The notes under the pieces were generated by a model. That model made no database searches, was not told the origin of the DNA, and saw only the letters and a program-made list of their open reading frames with translations. The translations under genes and the position numbers were made by a program. A stretch of DNA of 64,000 nt from Poindextera sp041691315 (GTDB taxonomy: Bacteria; Pseudomonadota; Alphaproteobacteria; Caulobacterales; Caulobacteraceae): contig JBEPUW010000019.1 in assembly GCA_041691315.1 (NCBI GenBank), positions 5,516 through 69,515 of the forward strand, in the 5' to 3' direction. Shown piece after piece: positions 42,684 through 51,690 of this stretch. The first letter of the stretch is position 1; each line of letters opens with the position of its first letter.

Positions 42684-43185
42684 ACGGCGCGGCCTTGCTG
42701 GACGGGTCATTGGTATTGACCGGGCGCAGCTCGATCTCGATCACAGCATAGACCGAGCGCGCCGGCTTCAGTTCGCCGCCGATCACCAGCCGGTAGGGGC
42801 CTTGCTTGGCGTCCAGCGGCTTGCCGTTTCGCTGATCGGCCAGGATGATCGGCTCGGTGCGGAAGCTCTTCTCGGTCTCGGCCAGCGACAGCACGGTGGT
42901 GAAGCCGTCCTGGCCGGTGACGATGACGATCTGGTTCACCGGCGGTCCGTGCAGGCGCACGTCCGAGGGCGCGCCGACCTCCGCCAGCAGGTCGCCGATC
43001 ACCGCGCCGGTGAAGGTCGCTTTGTCGCCGTAGGGCACGGTGACGCTGGCCCGGTGCATGGCCCGGATGTCGGCGCCGCTGACCGTCTCGACCCGGGCAT
43101 GCGGCCCCTTGACGACCACCGATTGCGCCTGCGCAGCGCCGCCGATGGTGAGCGCGATGAGGCCGCAGATCGATGCAATGCGCAT
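42634..43185 (-). CDS. periplasmic molybdopterin-domain-like protein
   Basis: A 183-residue protein with a signal peptide ending AAQAQS. The mature part (VETVSGADIRAMHRASVTVPYGDKA in pieces, TGAVIGDLLAEVGAP, IVIVTGQDGFTTVLSLAE, PYRLVIGGELKPARSV) resembles the sulfite-oxidase type molybdopterin-binding fold in miniature. Such short proteins are too small to bind the cofactor fully, and their role is unknown. The Pro/Ala-rich C-terminus overlaps the end of the convergent CDP-alcohol transferase gene by 50 bp. Confidence 0.7.
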   Translation of the reverse strand: MRIASICGLIALTIGGAAQAQSVVVKGPHARVETVSGADIRAMHRASVTVPYGDKATFTGAVIGDLLAEVGAPSDVRLHGPPVNQIVIVTGQDGFTTVLSLAETEKSFRTEPIILADQRNGKPLDAKQGPYRLVIGGELKPARSVYAVIEIELRPVNTNDPSSKAAPSMGAPPAPEPAGSHGP

Positions 43186-43346
43186 GGGCCGTGTCTTCCT
43201 CAGGAATGGAATCGCCTCGAAAGACCATGCCATGCGCCGCCAGAATGACCCAATTCGATGGACGCAGCCGGCAGATGAGCCCGTGACAGCGGGCAAAAGG
43301 CTTGGCAGGGTCGAATTTCTGATTCTCCGCAACGGAAACCCAACCC

Positions 43347-43625
43347 ATGAACACCGCCGAACTCGTCGACAAGATCGCCGCCCACGACGACAAGATCACC
43401 AAGACCCAGGCCAAGGCCATCGTCGACGGCGTCTTCAACGCCATCCGCGACGCCGCCAAGAAGGGCGAAGAGGTCTCGCTGCCCGGCTTTGGCAAGTTCA
43501 AGGTGCAGTCGAAGCCGGCGCGCACCGGCCGCAATCCGAGCACCGGCGCGGCCATCCAGATCGCCGCCTCCAAGAAGGTGGTCTTCCAGGCGGCCAAGGT
43601 CCTGAAAGACGCCGTCAACGGCTAG
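43347..43625 (+). CDS. hup: DNA-binding protein HU
   Basis: A 92-residue nucleoid protein. It has the HU helices (MNTAELVDKIAAHDDKITKTQ), the GFGKFKVQSKPARTGRNPSTG beta arm with the Pro of the DNA-intercalating tip, and the SKKVVFQAAKVLKDAV C-terminus. It bends and compacts DNA as a dimer. Its stop codon lies inside the same CTAG that supplies the stop of the convergent GH130-like gene. Confidence 0.96.
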   Translation: MNTAELVDKIAAHDDKITKTQAKAIVDGVFNAIRDAAKKGEEVSLPGFGKFKVQSKPARTGRNPSTGAAIQIAASKKVVFQAAKVLKDAVNG

Positions 43626-44782
43626 AGTTTAGAGACGGGAGCCGGTTGCTCAGGCGGCCGGCTCCCGGTCTGCATCGGCGCGGTGGAAACGCCGAGCCGG
43701 GAATCGGCCAGGCCGACATAGAGCCGCCAGGCGCCGTTGAAGGCGACCAGGCCCTCCGCGAACACGACATCGCCCACCTGCCCGTCGGCCTCGGCCGGGT
43801 CGATGCGGAGGAAGGGTTCAGTTATGCGCGCGATCACCGCGGTCGGATCGCTTGAATCCAGCAGAATCTGGCCCGGCTGATAGGCGCGGGCTGGCGTGTT
43901 CGGCTCACCCGTCGCCGGATGGTTGGCGCCATTGTAAATCAGCACGATGCCCGCCTCGGTCAGCACGGCGGGCGGCCCCGGCTCGGTCAGCAGCGAGTCG
44001 AACCGCCGCCGGCGCGGGCCGGCGATCGGATGCAGCCCCATGGTCCCGGGCACGCGGTCGACCCTCCAGCTGGCCGTCCGGCCTTCCGATTGCGGGCTCC
44101 AGGTCAGGTAGCGGTCGGGGGCGATATCGATCTCCAGCGGCGTCCAGCCGATCAAGTCGTCCGAGGTGGCGGCGTAGATCACGCCTTCGCCCCAATACAT
44201 CCAGAACTTGCCTTCGATGCGCGCGGCGACCAGGCGACCATCCTTCCGTTCCGTCACGATCGCGCCGGCTTTGCTGGGCAGGCGGACGTAAGGCGTCCTG
44301 GCGAAAGCGGGGCCGGCCTTGGTCCAGCGACGCAGGTCGGGCGAGGTGGCGACGAACAGACTGCCCACCTTGCCGTCGAACGCGGTGTAGGTGCAGACGA
44401 AACCGCCGTCCGGGGTCTCGACCACGCGCGGGTCCTCGCAGCCGCCCGGCCACTCCCAGGCCTGCCAGCGGTCGTCGCCGGGGCAAAGCACCGGCTCGGG
44501 CGCCAGTTCGAAATGCACACCGTCGGCGCTGGTCGCCAGGCCGATGCGTGAGGTTCCGGCATAGCGGCCGACACGGTCCTCGGCGCGGACCAAGAGGCAG
44601 ACCCGCCCGTCGTGGACGACGGCGGCGGGATTGAAGACGTCCTTGGACGCCCAGGCGATGGTCTGCTTCGAGACCGGACAGGTGAAGCTGACCTCGGCTT
44701 GCTCGGCGAGAATCCGCTCAGGCCTGGAGAAGGGACCGAGCGCCCAGGCAGGCAGTGTCTCGGCGGCGGCGAGGTCGGTCAT
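43622..44782 (-). CDS. GH130-like glycoside phosphorylase/hydrolase
   Basis: A 386-residue five-bladed beta-propeller protein of the GH130 (DUF377) type, a family acting on beta-mannosides by phosphorolysis. Typical segments are VFNPAAVVHDGRVCLLVRAED, TSRIGLATSADGVHFE, GCEDPRVVETPDGGFVCTYTAF and the late PPAVLTEAGIVLIYNGAN. The start at 44782 (MTDLAAAETLP) is chosen because the upstream extension overlaps the next gene and is not protein-like. It ends in tail-to-tail contact with hup. Confidence 0.88.
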   Translation of the reverse strand: MTDLAAAETLPAWALGPFSRPERILAEQAEVSFTCPVSKQTIAWASKDVFNPAAVVHDGRVCLLVRAEDRVGRYAGTSRIGLATSADGVHFELAPEPVLCPGDDRWQAWEWPGGCEDPRVVETPDGGFVCTYTAFDGKVGSLFVATSPDLRRWTKAGPAFARTPYVRLPSKAGAIVTERKDGRLVAARIEGKFWMYWGEGVIYAATSDDLIGWTPLEIDIAPDRYLTWSPQSEGRTASWRVDRVPGTMGLHPIAGPRRRRFDSLLTEPGPPAVLTEAGIVLIYNGANHPATGEPNTPARAYQPGQILLDSSDPTAVIARITEPFLRIDPAEADGQVGDVVFAEGLVAFNGAWRLYVGLADSRLGVSTAPMQTGSRPPEQPAPVSKL

Positions 44783-44799
44783 GGTTTCCGTCCGTGGGT

Positions 44800-46482
44800 T
44801 CAGGCCGCTTCGCGCACGCCCAGCTTGGCCGGCGCCGGTTCCTCTTTCGGCGCGCGCCGGGTCAGGCCCGAGACACCGCCCGAGGACAGCAGGCCGATGT
44901 CCGCCAGCAGGCCGGGAATGGCCCATTTGTGCGGAGCGGCGATGTAGCGCGGCTGCCAGACCGGGTCGTACTTGTCCTTGTAGCGGCGCACGCCCTGGAA
45001 ATTGTACAGCTCCTCGCCGCGCTCGAACAAAAGCCGCCCGACCCGCGACAGGATCGGGGCCAGCGGCCGGTCTTCCAGCCCCGCCAGCGGCGCGCCGCCA
45101 AAGGCGAAGGCGACATAGCCCTGGGCGCGGCCCCAGTGCAGCAACTCGACGAACAGGAAGTCCATGACGTTCTTCGGCGCCTCGTCGGCGTAGCGCATCA
45201 GGTCCATGGAGAAGCTGGAGCGGTCGGCCGTGGCCCAGATGGTGGCGAAGGCGACGATGCGGCCGTCGACCCGCACGACCGCCGACGGGAACTCGCCGAC
45301 ATAGCGGGCTGAGAAACCGCCCATGGAAAAGCTCTTGTCGCCGCCGGAATGGTGTTCGAGCCAGGCGTCCGAGACCGATTTCAACTCGTCGACCACCTCG
45401 GCCACTTCGTCCTGGGTCAGCACCGCGAACTCGGCGCCGAATTCTCCGGCCTTGCGCCAGTTGCGCCTGAGCACCTCGCGGCGGCGGCCGCTGATGGAGA
45501 AGCTATCCAGCGCCACGGTGGCGGATTCGCCGATCTTCTGGATCGAAAAGCCGAGCTCGACCACGTCGGGCAGGTCTTCCGGTCCCAACGCATAGAAGGC
45601 CGGGCGGGCGGCGTGGGCGTCGGCCAGTTCGCGGAAGCGCCAATAGAGTTCCATGCGCTCGTCGCGGCGGCCGATCGGCGGCCCGAGCCCGATCCAGGAG
45701 CGGCCGCGCACGCTGAACATCAGGAAGCTGTCGCCCGAGGCCGAGAAGAAGAAGCGTTTGTCGCCGAGCAGGGCCAGATTGGCCTGCGGTTCGGCCGCCT
45801 CGGCCTTGGCCAGGATGGCGCGGATGCGGTCGAGGTCGGGATCGTCGTCGCCGACGATGGGCGGCGTGGCCGGGGTCGCCACCATGCGCCAGAGCCCCAC
45901 GGCCATCAGCAGGATGGCCGCGCCGGCGGAGGCGCGCAGCGAGCGCGAGGCGTCGGCGTCGGCCATCACCTTCCACCAGAGGGTGTCGGAATAGTCGGCG
46001 TTGTGGAAGGACCAGAACCCCAGCGCCGCGGAGCCTGCGACGACCGCGAAGGCCGAGAAAAGCCAGCCCGGGGTGATCTCCATGCGCATCAGCCGCGACG
46101 TGCGCGGGAAGGCGGCGCGCAACGGCAGGATGATCAGGCAGATGATCGCCAGCGCGCCGGTCTGCTCCCAGTTGAAGCCCTTGAGCAGCGCCAGCACCGC
46201 CGCCACCGCCAGCACCACGACGCTGGCCAGCCAGGCCCCACCGAGCCGTCGACGAAGGCCAAATGCCAGCAGCACCAAAACCAGACCCAAGATGCTGGAG
46301 ACGAAATGGCTGAGTTCGACGAACCACAGCGGCATGACCCGCACCAGCCAGGTGAAGCGCTCGGGATCGGACGGCGTCGCGCCGGACACCAGCAGCATGA
46401 TCCCGGCGGCAACGGCCAAGGCCGCCGCGACCAGCGGCCCGGCCTCAAGGGCCGCCGGTTTCAAATCGCCTAGGGCGCGCAT
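44800..46482 (-). CDS. DUF2156 membrane protein, MprF C-terminal-like
   Basis: A 560-residue protein. Residues about 10 to 230 contain six or so membrane helices; residues about 260 to 540 form the cytosolic DUF2156 domain, a tandem acyltransferase fold shared with phosphatidylglycerol lysyltransferases (GDSFLMFSVRGRSWIGLGPPIG, FSMDLMRYADEAPKNVMDFLF, YNFQGVRRYKDKYDPVWQPRY in part). The full flippase half of MprF is not present. It may attach an amino acid from aminoacyl-tRNA to a lipid, altering surface charge. It lies 17 bp upstream of the GH130-like gene. Confidence 0.88.
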   Translation of the reverse strand: MRALGDLKPAALEAGPLVAAALAVAAGIMLLVSGATPSDPERFTWLVRVMPLWFVELSHFVSSILGLVLVLLAFGLRRRLGGAWLASVVVLAVAAVLALLKGFNWEQTGALAIICLIILPLRAAFPRTSRLMRMEITPGWLFSAFAVVAGSAALGFWSFHNADYSDTLWWKVMADADASRSLRASAGAAILLMAVGLWRMVATPATPPIVGDDDPDLDRIRAILAKAEAAEPQANLALLGDKRFFFSASGDSFLMFSVRGRSWIGLGPPIGRRDERMELYWRFRELADAHAARPAFYALGPEDLPDVVELGFSIQKIGESATVALDSFSISGRRREVLRRNWRKAGEFGAEFAVLTQDEVAEVVDELKSVSDAWLEHHSGGDKSFSMGGFSARYVGEFPSAVVRVDGRIVAFATIWATADRSSFSMDLMRYADEAPKNVMDFLFVELLHWGRAQGYVAFAFGGAPLAGLEDRPLAPILSRVGRLLFERGEELYNFQGVRRYKDKYDPVWQPRYIAAPHKWAIPGLLADIGLLSSGGVSGLTRRAPKEEPAPAKLGVREAA

Positions 46483-46691
46483 GCAGTATCCTGATCCACC
46501 TCGGACGCTCCTATCATAGCGCCTGTGACGCGCCGAGGCACGCGGCGGGACCAAATGACGCGGCGGGGCGCGGGCGACCAAACCGGCCCCGACGTCAATC
46601 AAACAGATGTTCGAACCGGCTTGCTCGCGTCCTGGCCAGGAGTAAGTTAGGCTGCAAAATAGAAACAAATGCCGACTTTTCGAGGAGCCTG

Positions 46692-47915
46692 ATGGCTGAT
46701 TTTGGAGCCGACAAGCTGGACACGTTCGCCGCCGAGGTCAGCGAATGGCTGAAGGCGAACTATCCGGCCGAACTGCGCGATCCGAACGTCAGGTCCGACC
46801 CCGAAGCCATGTGGGGCGGCCGCGCCTTTGCCGGCAGCGACGACCCGCAGATCGTCTGGATGCGCCGCATGGCGGCCAAGGGCTGGACCGCGCCGACCTG
46901 GCCGACCGAATACGGCGGCGGCGGCCTTTCGGCGGCCGAGGCTCGGGTGCTGGAAGGCGAAATCTCACGCGGCGGCTATCGCACGCCGCTGGCTTCCTTC
47001 GGCGTCTGGATGCTGGGTCCGGTGCTGCTGGAATACGCCAACGAGGCGCAGAAGAAGGAATACCTGCCCAAGATCGTCGGCGGCGAAATCCGCTGGTGCC
47101 AGGGCTATTCCGAGCCCGGCGCGGGCTCCGACCTCGCCTCTTTGCTGACCCGCTGCGAGGACAAAGGCGACCATTGGCTGATCAACGGCCAGAAGATCTG
47201 GACCTCCTACGCCAACAAGGCCGACTGGTGCTTCTGTTTGGTGCGCACCGACACCACCAAGAAGCATGACGGCATCAGCTTCGTGCTGATCGACATGACC
47301 ACGCCGGGCGTCGAGACGCGGCCGATCAAGCTGATCAGTGGCGACAGCCCGTTCTGCGAGACCTTTTTCACCGACGTGAAGATCCCCAAAGAGAACATGG
47401 TTGGCCAGCTGAACGGCGGCTGGTCGATCGCCAAGCGGCTGCTGCAATACGAGCGGCAGAACATCTCCGGCGGCTTCGGCGGCGGCGGCGGGGCCGGCGG
47501 CTCCTCCGGCGATCTCGGCGCGATCGCCAAGCGCTATGTCGGCACAGACGAGACCGGCGCGGTCGACGATGCCGACCTGCGCTCTCGGGTCACCAAGAAC
47601 AAGATGGACTTCCAGGCCTTCTACCTGACCATCGCCCGCGTGGCGGCGGAGTCCCGGGTCTCGAATGGCCCGAGCGCCGCCACCTCGATCATCAAATACG
47701 CCGCGGCCACCTTCGCCCAGGAGCGTTCGGAGCTGATGGTCGAGGCCATGGGCGCCCAGGGTCTCGGCTGGGAGGGCGAGGCCTTCACGCCCGGTGAAAT
47801 CGCCGCCACTCACGGCTGGCTGCGCTCGAAGGGCAATTCGATCGAGGGCGGCACCTCGGAGGTCAACGTCAACGTGGTCGCCAAGCGCGTGCTGGGCTTG
47901 CCCGATCCGAAATAG
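46692..47915 (+). CDS. acyl-CoA dehydrogenase, paralogue 1
   Basis: A 407-residue FAD enzyme that introduces an alpha-beta double bond in an acyl-CoA. It has the FAD-binding WCQGYSEPGAGSDLASL and WTSYANKADWCF segments and a Gly-rich loop (GGFGGGGGAGGSSG, residues about 258 to 271) typical of bacterial FadE proteins. The C-terminus reads SIEGGTSEVN, keeping a Glu at the position of the catalytic Glu of MCAD. It is the first of four acyl-CoA dehydrogenase genes on one strand, with a GAGGAG site before the ATG. Confidence 0.93.
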   Translation: MADFGADKLDTFAAEVSEWLKANYPAELRDPNVRSDPEAMWGGRAFAGSDDPQIVWMRRMAAKGWTAPTWPTEYGGGGLSAAEARVLEGEISRGGYRTPLASFGVWMLGPVLLEYANEAQKKEYLPKIVGGEIRWCQGYSEPGAGSDLASLLTRCEDKGDHWLINGQKIWTSYANKADWCFCLVRTDTTKKHDGISFVLIDMTTPGVETRPIKLISGDSPFCETFFTDVKIPKENMVGQLNGGWSIAKRLLQYERQNISGGFGGGGGAGGSSGDLGAIAKRYVGTDETGAVDDADLRSRVTKNKMDFQAFYLTIARVAAESRVSNGPSAATSIIKYAAATFAQERSELMVEAMGAQGLGWEGEAFTPGEIAATHGWLRSKGNSIEGGTSEVNVNVVAKRVLGLPDPK

Positions 47916-47976
47916 CGCTATTGAGTGGCGGGATTAGCCCCGTCCGAATGACATTTTATGCGTAGGGAGATTGATC

Positions 47977-49185
47977 ATGGCCGATTTCGGCAGCGAGGTT
48001 GAAGCCTTCCGCGGTGAAGCGCGGAACTGGCTGGAAGAGAATTATCCGCAATCGCTGCGCCGCGACGCCGACGCCACCCTGGAAGCCATCATGATGGGCG
48101 GCGTGAAGCCCACCGGCGACCTGAAGCTCTGGAAGGAGCGCATGGCGGCCAAGGGCTGGGGCGCGCCGACCTGGCCGAAACAATACGGCGGCGGCGGCCT
48201 TTCGCCCCAGGAGGCGCGCATCCTGCAGGACGAGATGACCCGCATCGGCGCGACCAACCCGATGCTAGGCGTGGGCACCAGCATGTTCGGACCGACCCTG
48301 CTCGAATACGGCACCGAGGAGCAGAAGCAGCGCCACATCCCGCCGATCGTGAAGGGCGAGCTGCGCTGGTGCCAGGGCTATTCCGAGCCGGGCGCCGGCT
48401 CCGACCTGGCCTCGCTGACCACCAAGGCCGAGGACAAGGGCGACCATTGGGAGATCAATGGCCAGAAGATCTGGACCTCCGGCGCGCAGTACGCCGACTG
48501 GTGCTTCTGCCTGGTCCGCACCGACCCCTCGAAGAAGCATGAGGGCATCAGCTTTGTGCTGATCGACATGCATCAGCCGGGCGTCGAGACCCGGCCGATC
48601 AAGCTGATCGCCGGCTCCTCGCCCTTTTGCGAGACTTTCTTCACCAATGCGCGGGCGGAAAAGAACGACATGGTCGGGCCGCTGAACGGCGGCTGGACCG
48701 TCGGCAAGCGGCTGCTGCAGCACGAACGTTCCGGCCAGGGCGGCGGCCGCATGATGGGCGGCGGGGCCAGCGTGCCGGACATGGCCAAGAGGTATGTCGG
48801 GCTGGACGAGGCCGGCCGCATCGCCGATTCCGACCTGCGCACCCGGATCACCAACCACATGATGAGCGCCCGCGCCCATGCGCTGACCATGCAACGGGTG
48901 CTGAACGAGGCCAGGGGCAATCTGAACCCCAGCGCCACCACCTCGATCATGAAGAACTCCGGCACCCAGATCGGCCAGGAGCGCTCGGAGCTGACGCTGG
49001 AGATCATGGGCCACCAGGGCCTGGGCTGGGAGGGCGACGATTTCGCCGCCGACGAACTCTCGGCGGTGCGCGGCTGGCTCTCCGGCAAGGCCACCACCAT
49101 CTTCGGCGGCAGCCAGGAAATTCAGAGCAACATCATTTCCAAGCGGATTCTGGGCTTGCCCGATCCGACCCAATCCGCTTCCTAG
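47977..49185 (+). CDS. acyl-CoA dehydrogenase, paralogue 2
   Basis: A 402-residue paralogue of the preceding gene, with the same order of motifs (WCQGYSEPGAGSDLASL, GPLNGGWTVGKRLLQHERSG). The Gly-rich loop is shorter and contains Met. The C-terminal motif reads TTIFGGSQEIQ, so the MCAD-type Glu is Phe here; the catalytic base must lie elsewhere or be supplied by a partner. ATG 47977 with GGGAG upstream is preferred to a TTG at 47971. It begins 61 bp after paralogue 1. Confidence 0.93.
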   Translation: MADFGSEVEAFRGEARNWLEENYPQSLRRDADATLEAIMMGGVKPTGDLKLWKERMAAKGWGAPTWPKQYGGGGLSPQEARILQDEMTRIGATNPMLGVGTSMFGPTLLEYGTEEQKQRHIPPIVKGELRWCQGYSEPGAGSDLASLTTKAEDKGDHWEINGQKIWTSGAQYADWCFCLVRTDPSKKHEGISFVLIDMHQPGVETRPIKLIAGSSPFCETFFTNARAEKNDMVGPLNGGWTVGKRLLQHERSGQGGGRMMGGGASVPDMAKRYVGLDEAGRIADSDLRTRITNHMMSARAHALTMQRVLNEARGNLNPSATTSIMKNSGTQIGQERSELTLEIMGHQGLGWEGDDFAADELSAVRGWLSGKATTIFGGSQEIQSNIISKRILGLPDPTQSAS

Positions 49186-49207
49186 TTTTCGAGGAGACCT
49201 AAACCCT

Positions 49208-50434
49208 ATGGCAGATTTTGGAGGCGCCGACCTGGACGCCTTCCGCACTGAAGCTCGCGAATGGCTCGAGGCGAATTTTCCGCCCGCGCTGAAGGGCAAG
49301 GGCGGAATGATGTTCACCGAGGGGCGCGAAGAACTCAGCGGCGACGCGGCCGAGTGGAAGCAGCGCATCGGCGACAAGGGCTGGGGCGTTCCGACCTGGC
49401 CCAAGGCCTATGGCGGCGGCGGCCTCGAGCCGGCGCAAGGCCGCGTGCTGCAGCAGGAGATGAATCGCATCGGGGCCTGGAACCCGATCGGCGGCATGGG
49501 CGTGATGATGTTCGGCCCGACCCTGCTCGAATACGGCAACGAAGAGCAGAAGAAAGAGCACATCCCGGCGATCGCCCATGGCACGGTCGCCTGGTGCCAG
49601 GGTTTTTCCGAGCCCGGCGCCGGCTCAGACCTCGCCTCGCTGTCCACCAAGTGCGAGGACAAGGGCGACCACTATCTGGTCAACGGCTCCAAGATCTGGA
49701 CCTCCGGCGGCCAGTGGGCCGACATGTGTTTCTGCCTGGTGCGCACCGACACCTCGAAGAAGCACGAGGGCATCAGCTTCCTGTTGATCGACATGCACGC
49801 TCCGGGCGTCGAGGTTCGTCCGATCAAGCTGATCGCCGGCGCTTCGCCGTTCTGCGAGACCTTCTTCACCGATGTGAAGGTGCCGAAAGAGAATCTGGTC
49901 GGGCCGCTGAACGGCGGCTGGACCATTGCCAAGCGCCTGCTGCAGCATGAACGCAGCGGCCTGTCCGGCGGAGGCGGCGGGGGTGGCGGCGGCGGCATGT
50001 TCGGCGTCGGCGGCTCCGTGCCCAGCCTCGCCAAGACCTATGTCGGCGTCGACGACAAGGGACGGATCACCGATTCCGACCTGCGCAGCCGCATCGCCGC
50101 CCACGACATGGAACGGCGCGCCTTCCAGCTCACCGCCATGCGCACCATGGTGGAGTCCCGCTCCAACCAGGGGCCGAGCGCCGCGACCTCGATCATGAAG
50201 AACGCCGGCACCAAGATCGGCCAGGACCATGCCGAACTCACCCTTGAGATCATGGGAAACCAGGGTCTGGGCTGGGAGGGCGAGGGTTTTACCACCGACG
50301 AGTTGCAGGCCGTTCGCGGCTGGCTTGGCGGCAAGGCGACCACCATTTTCGGCGGCAGCCATGAAGTCCAGAACAACATCATCTCAAAGCGGATCCTGGG
50401 CCTGCCCGATCCGGTCAACAACACTGCAAGCTAG
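49208..50434 (+). CDS. acyl-CoA dehydrogenase, paralogue 3
   Basis: A 408-residue paralogue, closest to paralogue 2 in its middle and end (VAWCQGFSEPGAGSDLASL, TTIFGGSHEVQNNIISKRIL). The Gly-rich loop (SGGGGGGGGGG, residues about 257 to 267) is the longest of the three. It too has Phe at the MCAD-Glu position. It starts 22 bp after paralogue 2, with CGAGGAG before the ATG. Tandem duplication of an ancestral gene is the simplest origin. Confidence 0.93.
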   Translation: MADFGGADLDAFRTEAREWLEANFPPALKGKGGMMFTEGREELSGDAAEWKQRIGDKGWGVPTWPKAYGGGGLEPAQGRVLQQEMNRIGAWNPIGGMGVMMFGPTLLEYGNEEQKKEHIPAIAHGTVAWCQGFSEPGAGSDLASLSTKCEDKGDHYLVNGSKIWTSGGQWADMCFCLVRTDTSKKHEGISFLLIDMHAPGVEVRPIKLIAGASPFCETFFTDVKVPKENLVGPLNGGWTIAKRLLQHERSGLSGGGGGGGGGGMFGVGGSVPSLAKTYVGVDDKGRITDSDLRSRIAAHDMERRAFQLTAMRTMVESRSNQGPSAATSIMKNAGTKIGQDHAELTLEIMGNQGLGWEGEGFTTDELQAVRGWLGGKATTIFGGSHEVQNNIISKRILGLPDPVNNTAS

Positions 50435-50446
50435 GGAAGATTGAAA

Positions 50447-51583
50447 ATGGCCGTATTGACTGAAGAACAGAGCATGCTGCGCGACGCAGCCCGCACCTGG
50501 ACGCAAGAAAAATCCCCCGTCACCGCCTTCCGCAAGATGCGGGATTCCGGCGCCGAGCTGGGCTACGACCCCGCCGCCTTCGCCGAAATGGCCGAGATGG
50601 GCTGGACCGGGGTCATCATCCCCGAGGAATACGGTGGATCGGACTTCGGCTATCTGAGCCTGGGTCTGATCCTGGAGGAGACCGGCCGCACCCTGACCGC
50701 CTCGCCGTTGCTCTCCTCGGCCCTGGCCGCGGCCTCGGCCATCATCCTCGGCGGCTCGGACGCGCAAAAGAGCGCCCATCTGCCGAAGATCGCCGCCGGC
50801 GAACTGGTCGCCACCCTGGCCATCGATGAAGGCCCGCACCACAACCCGGAAAAGGTCGCCCTGGCGGCCAAGAAGGGCGGCTCGGGCTACAGCCTCAGCG
50901 GCGACAAGAGCTTCGTGCTCGAAGGCATGGCCGCCGGCCTCTTCGTGGTCTCGGGCCGCACCTCAGGCAAGCCGGGCGACAAGGACGGCATCACCCTCTT
51001 CCTCGTCCCCGCCGACGCCAAGGGCGTCAGCCGCAAGGCGCTGAAGCTGGCCGACAGCCGCGGCGCGGCCAACGTGTCGTTCGCCAATGTCGAGGTCGGC
51101 GCCGACGCCGTGCTCGGCGAAGCCGACAAGGGCGGCGAACTGCTCGAAAAGGTGCTCGACCGCGCCCGCGCCGGTCTCGCCGCCGAAATGCTCGGCGCCG
51201 CGACCCAGGCCTTCGACGTCACCCTCGACTATCTGAAGACCCGCGTGCAGTTCGGTCAGGTGATCGGCGCCTTCCAGGCGCTGCAGCACCGCGCCGCCAA
51301 GATGTTTACCGATCTGGAACTGGCCCGCTCCTGCGTCGAGGCGGCTTTGACCGCCATCGACAACAATGCGCCGGACACCGCCGAGCTGGTCTCGCTGGCC
51401 AAGGCCAAGATGGGCGACACCCTGCACCTGGTCTCCAACGAGATGGTGCAGATGCACGGCGGCATCGGCATGACCGACGCTCACGACGCCGGCCTCTACC
51501 TGAAGCGCGCCCGCGCCGCCGAAGCCTCCTACGGCGGCCAATCCTACCACCGCGACCGCTACGCGCGGCTGAACGGCTACTAG
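50447..51583 (+). CDS. acyl-CoA dehydrogenase, short partner
   Basis: A 378-residue, more distant acyl-CoA dehydrogenase. It has GYDPAAFAEMAEMGWTGVIIP and a conserved QFGQVIGAFQALQHRAAKM helix, then QMHGGIGMTDAHDAGLYLKR, but the C-terminus stops shortly after (SYGGQSYHRDRYARLNGY). A large plus a small acyl-CoA dehydrogenase encoded together is the pattern of alpha2-beta2 heteromers known for pimeloyl-CoA and steroid side-chain degradation, so this is probably the small subunit. It lies 12 bp after paralogue 3. Confidence 0.9.
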   Translation: MAVLTEEQSMLRDAARTWTQEKSPVTAFRKMRDSGAELGYDPAAFAEMAEMGWTGVIIPEEYGGSDFGYLSLGLILEETGRTLTASPLLSSALAAASAIILGGSDAQKSAHLPKIAAGELVATLAIDEGPHHNPEKVALAAKKGGSGYSLSGDKSFVLEGMAAGLFVVSGRTSGKPGDKDGITLFLVPADAKGVSRKALKLADSRGAANVSFANVEVGADAVLGEADKGGELLEKVLDRARAGLAAEMLGAATQAFDVTLDYLKTRVQFGQVIGAFQALQHRAAKMFTDLELARSCVEAALTAIDNNAPDTAELVSLAKAKMGDTLHLVSNEMVQMHGGIGMTDAHDAGLYLKRARAAEASYGGQSYHRDRYARLNGY

Positions 51584-51690
51584 GCTAAGAGGCCGCCTCT
51601 CCCTGCCTCGTGCGGGGAGGGGCCGGCCTGCCCTTCCCTCGGAACCGGCATGGCGGTAGGTCGTTGCCTCCGCACGGCCGGAGGACTTCC

